From Chitinophaga polysaccharea (GTDB taxonomy: Bacteria; Bacteroidota; Bacteroidia; Chitinophagales; Chitinophagaceae), in assembly GCF_902150045.1 (NCBI RefSeq), contig NZ_CABFVU010000004.1, positions 372,001-436,000 of the forward strand: 64,000 nt of DNA, written 5' to 3'. Below, one piece after another: positions 35,904 through 44,872 of the stretch; position 1 is the first letter of the stretch; every line of letters starts with the position of its first letter. Both the position numbers and the translations under genes were made by a program. The notes beneath the pieces were generated by a model. That model ran no database searches. It worked only from the letters and a program-made list of their open reading frames with translations, and was not told the DNA's origin.

Positions 35904-38900
35904 ATGAAAGAATTTGCTGACGCCGGTTGGCCAGCCCGGCTAGACTTTGTGTTTCATAAGCTGCCTATTTATTTGCAGAAATGGTTTCGTAAAGGCATCC
36001 TGATTCCCCTTTGTTTGCTGGCATTTATACCGGCTTTTTCGCAGACGGTGACCTTAAAGGCAAAAGAGTTGCCGTTAACGCAGGTATTGGAGGCGGTGAA
36101 ACAACAAACGGGTTACCATATTTTCTATAACAAGGGCATGATGGACAATACTGTGCCGGTGACGGCTGATGTAAAGAATATGTCGTTGAAAGCGTTCCTG
36201 CAACTCGTTTTGACTAACCAGCCGCTGGAGGCACGATATTCAGAAAAATCGATTTTCTTTTCAGAAAAAAAAACTGTTGTGCCCTCATCTCAAAATGCCG
36301 GCAACGGGCCAGCGCAAAACGATTTACAACAGGAAACAGTGATATCGGGAAAAGTGATGTCCGTTGACGGGAAACCACTACCAGGTATTACGGTGAAGAT
36401 ATTGCCTTCCAGGAGAGGGACCCTCTCCGCAGAAGATGGCACATTTCTCTTGCCTGTTACCGATAGGGATGAAAAAGTGAGCCTGTCAGGCATAGGGTTA
36501 CAAAGTATATCCGTATCGCTTTCCAAACTGCGTGCGCTGAATAATGGAAAAATGTTGAAAAATGCGGACTCTGATGTGTTGCGGACCGCCTCAGGGCTGT
36601 ATATCTTTAAGATGCAATCGGTGGCGCTCGCCATGAAAGAAGTGGAGGTGATAAATACAGGTATGTTTACCCGGCGGCAGGAAAGTTTTACGGGTATTAC
36701 CCATACCATGAAGGGAAATGAATTACGATCCGTCAACAGGCAAAGCATCCTGGAGGCCATCAGCACACTGGACCCTTCTTTCAGGATTATACGTGATAAC
36801 AACCTGGGCTCAGATCCGAACCAGCTGCCCCAAATTGAATTCCGTGGCACCAGGTCCATGCCCAGCCCTACGGCAGCGCCTTATAACCAGCAGTTACGCC
36901 TCCAGTATGAGCAGGACCCTAACCGGCCATTATTTATCCTGGATGGTTTTGAAGCAACTTTACAGGATGTGATGCAACTCGATATCAACCGGATAGCTGC
37001 TGTCACCCTGCTGAAAGATGCGGCGTCTACCGCTTTGTATGGCCGCCGTTCCGCCAATGGCGTAGTGGTGATTGAAACTATTAAACCTACCCCCGGCAAA
37101 TTGAATATATCCTATACATTCACTGGTAGCCTCGCTGTTCCTGACTTAAGCGGATATAATATGATGAATTCAACTGAATTATTCCAGTTCCAGCAGCTGA
37201 GCGGAAAATTGTATCCGGAGAACTTTGGATTCACCGACTACGAGCTGGGTATGGCAAAACGTAACGCCAGGAGTAATGAGACGCTGAGGGGCGTAAATAG
37301 CTATTGGCTGAGTGTTCCGTTGCGTAACGCCTTTTCACCTGGTCACAATCTTACCATACAGGGGGGAGATGGCACGGTGAACTATATGTTGGGTGTTAAC
37401 ATGAATAGGAATAATGGTGTGATGAAGGAGTCCTATAACAGGGCCACCGGCGGATTTGCCACTTTAACCTATCGGAGGGGAAAAATTAATATTACCAATA
37501 CAGTCCGTTTTACAGGTGGCAGGCAACAAGGGTCTCCCTACGGCAGGTTCAGTGACTATGTGAAGCTGCCGCCTTACTACCGGAAATATGATGAACAGAA
37601 ACAGCTCAATATGGGCCGGTACCTGGAAGATATTGCTTTTGTGGACGCCAGTGGTACGAATAGACGTTTCCTGTTTGGTAACCCGCTTTACAATGCCTCC
37701 CTGCCAACTAAAAATGTTGTCAATACTTCGCAGCTGACCAATAGCCTGGGCCTGAACTGGGATATACTACCCTCGCTGCGGTTAAGCGCCAATGGACAGT
37801 TCCAGAAAAATGACAATACGGCTGATTATTTCATATCCCCTTTAAATACCAGTTTCGACAATACAAAGGAAGGGGAAAAGGGTGCTTATAATTTTCAACG
37901 GACCATCAGTACAGCTTATAATGGTAATGTTACGCTTACCTACAACCGCATATTTAATGACAAACATATCCTGACCGTCAATACCCGTGCAGATATGTCC
38001 AGGGCGGATGGCAGCTCGACCAGTGTTACCGCCGTAGGATATGCCAGCACGGCCCAACCGCTGCTTTTCCTGGCTGGTGCTTACCAGCCCAATTCAATGC
38101 CGACTGGTGGCGAATCTAATACCCGCAGTGTGGGGTTTACAGCCAGCGCCAATTATTCCTATGATAACCGGTACAACCTGGACTTATCTTACAATACTTC
38201 CGGGTCCAATAGCTTTGGCTCCGACCGTCTCTTTGCTTCTTTTTACTCCCTGGGTGTGGGATGGAATATCGGGAGAGAAAGTTTTTTCATGGAGTCTGAT
38301 ATTGTGAACGACCTGCGGCTGACAGCCAACTTTGGACTGACCGGTAATGAAGCAACAGGCGGCTTCTCCTCCCGTACTACCTATCGACTGGGTAATATTT
38401 CTTTCCGGAACGAGGAAGCTGTCACTATTGCTTCAGCAGGTAATCCCAACCTGGAGTGGGGTAAAACCTATAAAGTCAGCTACGGTGTACAAGGCGTTTT
38501 CTTTAAACGGAAATTGTCTTTATCCCTATCCGGTTATACTGATAAAACAACCCCTATGATTATTCCGTTACTCATTCCTCCATCCACCGGGTCGCCTTCC
38601 ATTCCAACCAGCATTGGGACAATGAATACTGTGGGGATGGACCTGGACATGAATTACAGAGTGGTTAATACCAAAAACTGGACCTGGAACCTGGGCATCA
38701 AAAGTCCCCTTTTCCTGCGCAGCACCTATAGCGGATTGGAAGCGAAACTGAACGGCTTGTCCAAGATGGCCCGGGATAGTGGTTATCTGCTCCGCTACAA
38801 GGATGGATCCGGCCCCTTTGATATCTGGGCAGTGAGGTCTGTTGGCATCGACCCAACTACAGGGCGTGAAATATTTCTGGACAAAAACGGGTCATACACT

Positions 38901-39419
38901 TTTGATTTCAATACCAACAATGAAATGAAGGTAGGTATTAACAGGCCGGTCCTGCAGGGAAACATCAATACCCAGATCCGGTATAAACGATTCAGCCTGG
39001 CCATCTATTGCCGATACGTTATGGGCGAGTTGAAATTTAATACAGCGTTGTACAACAAGGTTGAAAATATAAGCGGGAGTGACTTTGAGCAGAACCAGGA
39101 CCGCCGGGCGTTATACGAACGCTGGAAGCAGCCGGGTGATGATGCCTCTTATTTAGCTATTAATAACACAACATTAGGGATCTCCGACAGGTTCCTCCAA
39201 AAGGAAAATGCCGTTTATTTTGAATCTGTGGCGCTGAATTATGATTTCAATAGCCTGTTGCGCGGATATGCCAGCAAAAAACTGGGGATCAGCCGGTTGG
39301 ACCTTTCCCTTAACCTGAACGATTTTTTCCGTTTTCAGCTCTCTAATCTACGCCTGGAAAGAGGCCTGGATTATCCATTTGCAAGAAATGCTTCCTTTAC
39401 ACTAAGTGTTGGATTTTAA
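35904..39419 (+). CDS. SusC/RagA-type TonB-dependent receptor with STN signalling domain
   Basis: An 1171-residue outer-membrane receptor. After an unusually long N-terminus and signal segment (cleavage near residue 47, FSQ) come an STN domain (about 50-105, VTLKAKELPLTQVLEAV), a carboxypeptidase-regulatory-like repeat (about 145-235), the plug (about 255-385, with TALYGRRSANGVVVIET) and the barrel ending FTLSVGF. The STN domain is the signalling domain that contacts FecR. It is followed 12 bp later by its SusD partner. Substrate unknown: no sugar hydrolase lies in the cluster, unlike normal polysaccharide loci. Confidence 0.95.
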   Translation: MKEFADAGWPARLDFVFHKLPIYLQKWFRKGILIPLCLLAFIPAFSQTVTLKAKELPLTQVLEAVKQQTGYHIFYNKGMMDNTVPVTADVKNMSLKAFLQLVLTNQPLEARYSEKSIFFSEKKTVVPSSQNAGNGPAQNDLQQETVISGKVMSVDGKPLPGITVKILPSRRGTLSAEDGTFLLPVTDRDEKVSLSGIGLQSISVSLSKLRALNNGKMLKNADSDVLRTASGLYIFKMQSVALAMKEVEVINTGMFTRRQESFTGITHTMKGNELRSVNRQSILEAISTLDPSFRIIRDNNLGSDPNQLPQIEFRGTRSMPSPTAAPYNQQLRLQYEQDPNRPLFILDGFEATLQDVMQLDINRIAAVTLLKDAASTALYGRRSANGVVVIETIKPTPGKLNISYTFTGSLAVPDLSGYNMMNSTELFQFQQLSGKLYPENFGFTDYELGMAKRNARSNETLRGVNSYWLSVPLRNAFSPGHNLTIQGGDGTVNYMLGVNMNRNNGVMKESYNRATGGFATLTYRRGKINITNTVRFTGGRQQGSPYGRFSDYVKLPPYYRKYDEQKQLNMGRYLEDIAFVDASGTNRRFLFGNPLYNASLPTKNVVNTSQLTNSLGLNWDILPSLRLSANGQFQKNDNTADYFISPLNTSFDNTKEGEKGAYNFQRTISTAYNGNVTLTYNRIFNDKHILTVNTRADMSRADGSSTSVTAVGYASTAQPLLFLAGAYQPNSMPTGGESNTRSVGFTASANYSYDNRYNLDLSYNTSGSNSFGSDRLFASFYSLGVGWNIGRESFFMESDIVNDLRLTANFGLTGNEATGGFSSRTTYRLGNISFRNEEAVTIASAGNPNLEWGKTYKVSYGVQGVFFKRKLSLSLSGYTDKTTPMIIPLLIPPSTGSPSIPTSIGTMNTVGMDLDMNYRVVNTKNWTWNLGIKSPLFLRSTYSGLEAKLNGLSKMARDSGYLLRYKDGSGPFDIWAVRSVGIDPTTGREIFLDKNGSYTFDFNTNNEMKVGINRPVLQGNINTQIRYKRFSLAIYCRYVMGELKFNTALYNKVENISGSDFEQNQDRRALYERWKQPGDDASYLAINNTTLGISDRFLQKENAVYFESVALNYDFNSLLRGYASKKLGISRLDLSLNLNDFFRFQLSNLRLERGLDYPFARNASFTLSVGF

Positions 39420-39431
39420 AAAGTACAGCTT

Positions 39432-40841
39432 ATGTTAAACAACCGGACTATCAAAGTAATGCTACTTTTTACGTGGGCCACCACCTGCTTTTCCTGTAAA
39501 AAGTTCCTGGATTTTCAGCCCAGGGACTTCATGTTCGAAAAAGAAGTTTTCTCCAAACCGGAGGGCGTACATGCTGCATTAAACGGAATTTACCAGTTGA
39601 TGGGCAGCCTGGAATTGTACGGGAGAGACCTGACGCTGTATGCGGTAGACCTGATGGGACAATTGTACGACAAAAGCGAATCTGCGTATTCTCCTGAGGG
39701 GAGACTCCAGAGTTACGACTACACTTCGGTTTGGGTAAAGCAACGGTTTTCCTCTATTTGGACGAGTGCTTTCAAAACCATACGGAACGTCAATAACTTC
39801 TGTGCACAATTGGAGCAGCCATCTTTTTCAACGGTGTCCGAAGCGGAGAAAAATAGCCTGCTGGGAGAAGCTTATGCTATTCGCGGGATGCTGTACCTGG
39901 ACCTGTTGCGCCTGTTTGGACCGGCGCCGGGCACCGGTAATAACAAGCCTTGTATTCCTTATGTGACAACGGTTGATTTTAAGACGCAGCCGTTGCTGCC
40001 AGGAACACAAATTATGGATAGTGTGATGAAAGACCTGTCAAAAGCAGCGATGTTCCTGAAATCGGATCTTGCGCTTTCAGATTCATCGCGCGACAGCCGA
40101 AAGTGGAGGCTCAACTATTTTGCTGTAAAAACTTTACAGGCGAGGGCTAATCTTTATGCTGGTAAAAATGAGGCAGCCTGGCAGATTGTGCTTGATATAC
40201 AGGACCGGGCCAATGAAGCATTTCCATGGATGGCTTCTGTAGACGCCGCGAAAGCAGATCCCGTATTTTTTGCGGAGTCCTTTTGGGGCGTAGAAAACAA
40301 AAAATTGTACGACGTTTACCGTCAGACTTTTAATCCCATGTTAACTGAGGATTCAATTTTGGCGCCCGCTACGACGAAGTTCAACAGCGTATACGATAAC
40401 GTGAACGACTATAGGGGTGCAGGCTGGTTTAAGCCTGGAGCAAACGGGAACAAGAACTACAACGTGTTTGTCAGGTATAGTGATGATGTGGTGACCAACA
40501 CCAATCATTCTTTTTTTCAGCCGCTCATCCGGAAGGCAGAACTGATGTTAATTGGTGCGGAAACGGCTCCCGATCTTGCAACAGGATACCGTTTACTGAA
40601 TGATCTCCGGTTAAACAGGGGGCTGCCACCCATCGCCCAACAGGACAGCCGTACCCAGCTGTTGTCTGATATTCTGCAGGAATATCAGCGGGAATTTTGG
40701 GGCGAGGGACAGTTGTTCTTCCTTTTTAAGCGCAGGAATCTTTACTACATTCCGGATGCTGAAACCAACTCATTTTCAGTTTCAATGAATCCCGCTAACT
40801 ACCAGGTGCCCATTCCTGAGCAGGAAACGCTTTACCGCTAG
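39432..40841 (+). CDS. SusD/RagB-like lipoprotein
   Basis: A 469-residue lipoprotein with lipobox TCFSC (Cys22) followed by KKFLDFQPRD. The C-terminal signature region is present (ILQEYQREFWGEGQLFFLFKR). The helical TPR-like fold is suggested by several amphipathic helices. It pairs with the upstream SusC as the surface lid. Two further lipoproteins follow in the same transcript, the DUF4843 and PKD-like proteins. Confidence 0.93.
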   Translation: MLNNRTIKVMLLFTWATTCFSCKKFLDFQPRDFMFEKEVFSKPEGVHAALNGIYQLMGSLELYGRDLTLYAVDLMGQLYDKSESAYSPEGRLQSYDYTSVWVKQRFSSIWTSAFKTIRNVNNFCAQLEQPSFSTVSEAEKNSLLGEAYAIRGMLYLDLLRLFGPAPGTGNNKPCIPYVTTVDFKTQPLLPGTQIMDSVMKDLSKAAMFLKSDLALSDSSRDSRKWRLNYFAVKTLQARANLYAGKNEAAWQIVLDIQDRANEAFPWMASVDAAKADPVFFAESFWGVENKKLYDVYRQTFNPMLTEDSILAPATTKFNSVYDNVNDYRGAGWFKPGANGNKNYNVFVRYSDDVVTNTNHSFFQPLIRKAELMLIGAETAPDLATGYRLLNDLRLNRGLPPIAQQDSRTQLLSDILQEYQREFWGEGQLFFLFKRRNLYYIPDAETNSFSVSMNPANYQVPIPEQETLYR

Positions 40842-40855
40842 TAATAATAATATTT

Positions 40856-41785
40856 ATGCACAACAAAGAACAATCATATACGCTACGTTGCTTTAAGGCA
40901 TATGCTTTCATAGCGTGTCTGTGGGGGGGGATACTGACCGTTGCCGGTTGCAGGAAAATTGACCCAATCAGATATCAGGGAAAGGATGTATTGTACTTCC
41001 TTAATGCGGGTGGACCGCCGTATGAGTATGAGAGGGATTCGCTTTCAACCGGATGGTATATGAGTCCGGTTGTCATTAGTTTTTTTCAGGAGTCAACGGA
41101 TACGGTCTACCTCATCCGGCGTGATTTAGCGGCTTCCAGTACTGAGCGCGATGCCCTGAAGGTGAGACTAGCCGGAATGGCTAAACCGTTTGACAGGAAG
41201 TTTTCAATTACGGTAACGGGTTCGGGGGCTAAGTATTGTATACTGCCACCTGCGGACGCTCTAAAAATAGGTGCCGGAAGACGGTTTTGTCCGTTGGACC
41301 TCCGGCTGCTTAGACCGCCGGTTACCGATACCAACAGCTATTCAGTGACAGTGAGCCTGGTTGATAACGAGTACTTTACGCCAACATTGCATACCTGGCA
41401 TCAGTTTCAGTATGTGTTTGGAAATATTGTGGAGAAGCCTAAACAGGGATGGGACCCGATGTTTGGGCCTTTTTCCAGGGAAAAGCTAGTGGCGATGTTT
41501 GATGCGATAAGCTGGGCTGGTCCGGTGGTACGGGAAAAGCTGAAGCAACATTTCTTTTCCAAGATTTACAATCAGGATGAATTCAAAATTCCGCCGGTAT
41601 TTGAACCTTTTACAATAGAAAGCCTTTACCAGTTATTATTTCAATCGAAAAACAATGGTTCGATTAGAGCGCGGCTAGATATGTGGGAATCAATGGCAGG
41701 AATCACCAAAGATTATCTTGCCTATCGCAAAAAACAAGGCAATCCCGTGCTGGACAGCAATGGCCAGGAAATTCAGTTTCCCTGA
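40856..41785 (+). CDS. DUF4843 domain lipoprotein
   Basis: A 309-residue lipoprotein (TVAGC, Cys32) with the DUF4843 pattern: after the Cys, RKIDPIRYQGKDVLYFLN, then beta-rich sequence with FSITVTGSGAKYCILPPAD. DUF4843 proteins are known almost only next to SusC/SusD pairs in Bacteroidota and are presumed accessory surface proteins. Function unknown. It is 14 bp after susD and 19 bp before the next lipoprotein. Confidence 0.85.
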   Translation: MHNKEQSYTLRCFKAYAFIACLWGGILTVAGCRKIDPIRYQGKDVLYFLNAGGPPYEYERDSLSTGWYMSPVVISFFQESTDTVYLIRRDLAASSTERDALKVRLAGMAKPFDRKFSITVTGSGAKYCILPPADALKIGAGRRFCPLDLRLLRPPVTDTNSYSVTVSLVDNEYFTPTLHTWHQFQYVFGNIVEKPKQGWDPMFGPFSREKLVAMFDAISWAGPVVREKLKQHFFSKIYNQDEFKIPPVFEPFTIESLYQLLFQSKNNGSIRARLDMWESMAGITKDYLAYRKKQGNPVLDSNGQEIQFP

Positions 41786-41804
41786 TCCACTAAAATTATT
41801 TATC

Positions 41805-43361
41805 ATGATGAACTGCAGGAACGCCTTATTAATCTTGATACCCGTTTGTTTATTAATGGCCTGTATGAAAGATAAAGGCAACTATGATTATAGATCTACG
41901 CCAGAAATCACTATTAAGCGGCCCTCAGGAAATATAGTTATCCTAAAGAAGGATGTACCGGACACGTTTTACCCGGTGATTGACTATGGAAAACAGGAAG
42001 GCGCTGTTATAGATACCGGTGCTTATCAATATCACTGGAATGTCCTGAACAATAACAGTTCGAGCAACAAAATTCAGGTGCTGGTCACTAATAAACCGTA
42101 TTTAACCGCAGCCACACTGGTGGAGGCCGGTTGTGATGGCCAAATAACCCTAACATTTGAGGTCCGCGAAAAGGCAACAGGAATTACTGCCTCTATGACA
42201 ACGCTTCTTTTTATGTTTAAAACCACCACAGAATGTTGGGTATTACTTTATGAAAAAAATGGCAATTCCAAATTAGGCATCTTGGCTTATAATTCCACCA
42301 GGTACACCCCTTTTATGAATATTTCTGATAGCCTTGGGCTGGCTCCCTATCTGACCGGTAAACCGCTTTCTCTTTCCCTGCTAACGTATGCATATGATTC
42401 TGACGATAGGTACATGGGCGTTTCTACGGACCAAACGGTGTTTATACTGGATAAAGCTTTTGGTCCGGCTCTGGGTGTGCCTGCAGCCACCTGGATAAAC
42501 ACGGTGATTCATTCTTCCCCGAAGCAACCTGTATATCTGCTGGAAGGATATCCAGGTGCTTGTTGGCAAAATGGAGATTTATATAGGGTGAACAAAAATG
42601 TGGCATCAGAAGAGAACTTTCTGTATACTACCACGCCAGTTAATATACTGCCATCTCCAGCTGAGTCCTATAAGGTATCGCCGGTTGGTATAAGCATTGA
42701 TGGCGATGATACCCAGGGGTACCTGGTTGTTTTTGATGAAACTAACGGCCGTTTTATCAAGTATACAAATGAATTCGATGTTGCGAATAGCTCTATTCCC
42801 ATTGAATTTACACCCGTGCAAAGCCTGAAAGGATATAAGATGGTATATGGCCGGTCTGTGAGCTACCCAGACTTTGATATGATTGGCGCTGTTGTAAAAA
42901 ATAATGCGGACGAATTTTACCTGGTGACGTTTTTGGATAATGGGGTATTGAAAAGTTTCATCAAAATAACGGACGGGCGTGTGGCACAGGCCCGGCATTT
43001 TGCGATCGATTTTTCCACTGGTTACCTGTTGTTCGACGCGGCGCATGCAATAATCGGATACGATTATAATATGAAGGAATCTGTTGAGCTGATGGACCTG
43101 GGAGTTGAAAGTGTGAGTATGATGAAGTACCAGACAAACTTTTTTTCAAAAGATGGTAGGAACCCCCGCAACATGATTTACTCCAACATCTTGCAAAAAC
43201 TGGTAGTATGTACCAATGACCCGAAAAAGCCCGGCGAACAGGCTGGTACCTTCCGCCTGATGAACGTGCGATTGGGCAAACAGCCGCTTCAGGAGGTATA
43301 TAAAATGACGGGACTTCCTGTGATCAGGGATATCATTTTTACCGGGTTTCCATACGACTAA
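41805..43361 (+). CDS. PKD-like family lipoprotein
   Basis: A 518-residue lipoprotein with lipobox LLMAC (Cys20) and then MKDKGNYDY, a start shared by the PKD-like lipoproteins that follow DUF4843 genes. One Ig/PKD-like domain occupies about residues 25-135; the rest looks like a beta-propeller or repeats of short beta-strands (GYLVVFDETNGRFIKYT, IIGYDYNMKESVELMDL). I chose ATG 41805 (or 41808) over an in-frame upstream start at 41718, which overlaps the DUF4843 gene and lacks a signal peptide at the N-terminus. It is the last gene of the block. Confidence 0.82.
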   Translation: MMNCRNALLILIPVCLLMACMKDKGNYDYRSTPEITIKRPSGNIVILKKDVPDTFYPVIDYGKQEGAVIDTGAYQYHWNVLNNNSSSNKIQVLVTNKPYLTAATLVEAGCDGQITLTFEVREKATGITASMTTLLFMFKTTTECWVLLYEKNGNSKLGILAYNSTRYTPFMNISDSLGLAPYLTGKPLSLSLLTYAYDSDDRYMGVSTDQTVFILDKAFGPALGVPAATWINTVIHSSPKQPVYLLEGYPGACWQNGDLYRVNKNVASEENFLYTTTPVNILPSPAESYKVSPVGISIDGDDTQGYLVVFDETNGRFIKYTNEFDVANSSIPIEFTPVQSLKGYKMVYGRSVSYPDFDMIGAVVKNNADEFYLVTFLDNGVLKSFIKITDGRVAQARHFAIDFSTGYLLFDAAHAIIGYDYNMKESVELMDLGVESVSMMKYQTNFFSKDGRNPRNMIYSNILQKLVVCTNDPKKPGEQAGTFRLMNVRLGKQPLQEVYKMTGLPVIRDIIFTGFPYD

Positions 43362-43522
43362 TGACAGCGACAAAGTGCCCGGTTCGTGAGGCCACCTGTC
43401 AATAGCAAGGCATTTACGAAGCATATTAAAGATGCAACCCTGCAGCTATATCCTGTTAGTATTACTTTTAAATGATCTTTTTTTCAGTTTTAATAGGAAT
43501 AATCTAAGATTACTATTTCAGC

Positions 43523-43540
43523 CCTTTCTTTCCAGAAAGG
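43523..43540 (+). terminator. Candidate terminator after the SusCD block
   Basis: CCTTTCT and AGAAAGG form a 7-bp stem with loop TTCC; a T-rich CTTTTTGTT follows 7 bp later. It is 160 bp past the last stop, so its use is uncertain. Confidence 0.45.
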
Positions 43541-43659
43541 ACTGACCTTTTTGTTAGCCCAGGTTGTGTTGTTTCGCGCAACATGTCAATGATTTGTCAG
43601 CTATAGGTTAACATTCCATGTTGATCTTACTCCATAATCTAATTTAAAAAAAATGCTAT

Positions 43660-43824
43660 ATGTATTGCCGATTTTGTTATCGGCCTGTTAACGCGTTGAG
43701 AGGAATGGGTAAAATTGCCCTACTCATGTCTTTTTACGGTACGCTTGATAATATTGCTTCGATGCAAACAAATAGGCGTACACCGGCGATGAGATCGCTG
43801 CCCTCCGGCATACAAACAATTTGA
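43660..43824 (+). pseudogene. 54-codon ORF resembling a SusC leader segment
   Basis: The reading frame begins MYCRFCYRPVNALRG and continues MGKIALLMSFYG. Many Chitinophagaceae SusC proteins begin with basic residues followed by a GKIALL(M) hydrophobic stretch, so this could be the start of a deleted receptor gene. It stops after 54 codons with no receptor sequence after it. Evidence is weak. Confidence 0.25.
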
Positions 43825-43930
43825 GTATGCTAATGTAAAGTACAGGGGAGGGTCAAAACAGGACCATCGACTGATTTAAAATAGTAGATACTGATAATTG
43901 ATTTTATTACTAATAACCATTTATTTGAAT

Positions 43931-44536
43931 ATGGAAATGACAGATGCCTGCTCCATCGTACGATTAAAGTATGATGATTTTTCGGACGGTGAACTGATTC
44001 AACTTTACCGGTCCGGAGATAATATTGCTTTTAAGAAACTCGTCTATCGCCATAAAGATAGAATCTTTACATCTATCATATATCGTGTTAAAGACCACGA
44101 ATTGGCAGAGGATATATTTCAGGAGGTTTTCATAAATATAATCAATGCAATAAACAGCAAAGGATATAAAGATAATGGGCTCTTCCTGGCATGGGCCTCC
44201 AGAATTGCACACAATGCATGCATTAGTTACTTCAGAAAACAAAATTCCCGGCCTAAAGTGCTACTTGTTGATGCATTTAGCAATCTTGTGGAATTAAAGA
44301 ACGGGCAGCGCTCCGAAGTCAATATACAGGAAACGATTATAAAAAGAGAGCGCTATATAGAAATAGAGTCGATGCTTGACAAACTTCCGGAAGCACAGCG
44401 CGAAACGCTTATACTTCGTTTTTACGCAGATATGAGCTTTAGGGAAATTGCAGATTTAGTTGGAGTGTCGATCAATACTGCTCTTGGGCGGGCAAGATAT
44501 GCACTAAGAAATATCAGAAAGTATATGGAAGAATAG
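43931..44536 (+). CDS. ECF-type RNA polymerase sigma factor, orphan
   Basis: A 201-residue sigma factor with region 2 (ELAEDIFQEVFINIINAIN) and region 4 (LPEAQRETLILRFYADMSFREIADLVGVS). I chose ATG 43931 (MEMTDAC) over 43898; the 11 extra residues are not conserved in type. No anti-sigma factor or receptor gene follows. Downstream there is only a recombinase scrap and a PL8 gene on the opposite strand, so its targets are unknown. Sequence is AT-richer than the SusCD block. Confidence 0.9.
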   Translation: MEMTDACSIVRLKYDDFSDGELIQLYRSGDNIAFKKLVYRHKDRIFTSIIYRVKDHELAEDIFQEVFINIINAINSKGYKDNGLFLAWASRIAHNACISYFRKQNSRPKVLLVDAFSNLVELKNGQRSEVNIQETIIKRERYIEIESMLDKLPEAQRETLILRFYADMSFREIADLVGVSINTALGRARYALRNIRKYMEE

Positions 44537-44664
44537 AAAAATTCCCTTAAAGAAACGGTATCTAACACCTCTTGCCAGCGAAAGAAAATGAAATTACGTC
44601 CTCAGTAATTATTGTTGATCTTCCTGCTCAGCCTATCGATAAATGTATAGCAGGACCATGTTTG

Positions 44665-44859
44665 TTAATCCAGATTAATTGAGACGTATTGTGACCATCT
44701 GTTTTTGCGAAGTTTGCCCATTAATTTTGTCCATTCTGGTCGCCTGAAAGTTTTGGCGGAATGATCTTCATGGATGATTTTACGAATTTCATAGTTATTG
44801 CTTTCGCAAAACCTTACAAGTTTGATTTGCCAGATGGCTATCTCCACAAATGCTACCAA
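44665..44859 (-). pseudogene. Serine recombinase (resolvase) fragment
   Basis: About 55 codons read VRFCESNNYEIRKIIHEDH then SAKTFRRPEWTKLMGKL. This matches the segment of large serine recombinases found in Bacteroidota (residues after the first helix, with HSAKTFxRPEW). The N-terminal Ser-containing part and the DNA-binding end are missing; after KNR the similarity stops, with a possible frameshifted piece LIWINK following. It is a relic of a mobile element beside the PL8 gene. Confidence 0.7.
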
Positions 44860-44872
44860 ATGAAGATACTGA

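Larger units (their letters stand above)
43362..43930. other. Intergenic region after the SusCD block
   Basis: About 570 AT-rich bases with a weak terminator (43523-43540) and a short ORF that may be a relic (43660-43824). No other gene or RNA was recognised. Confidence 0.5.
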
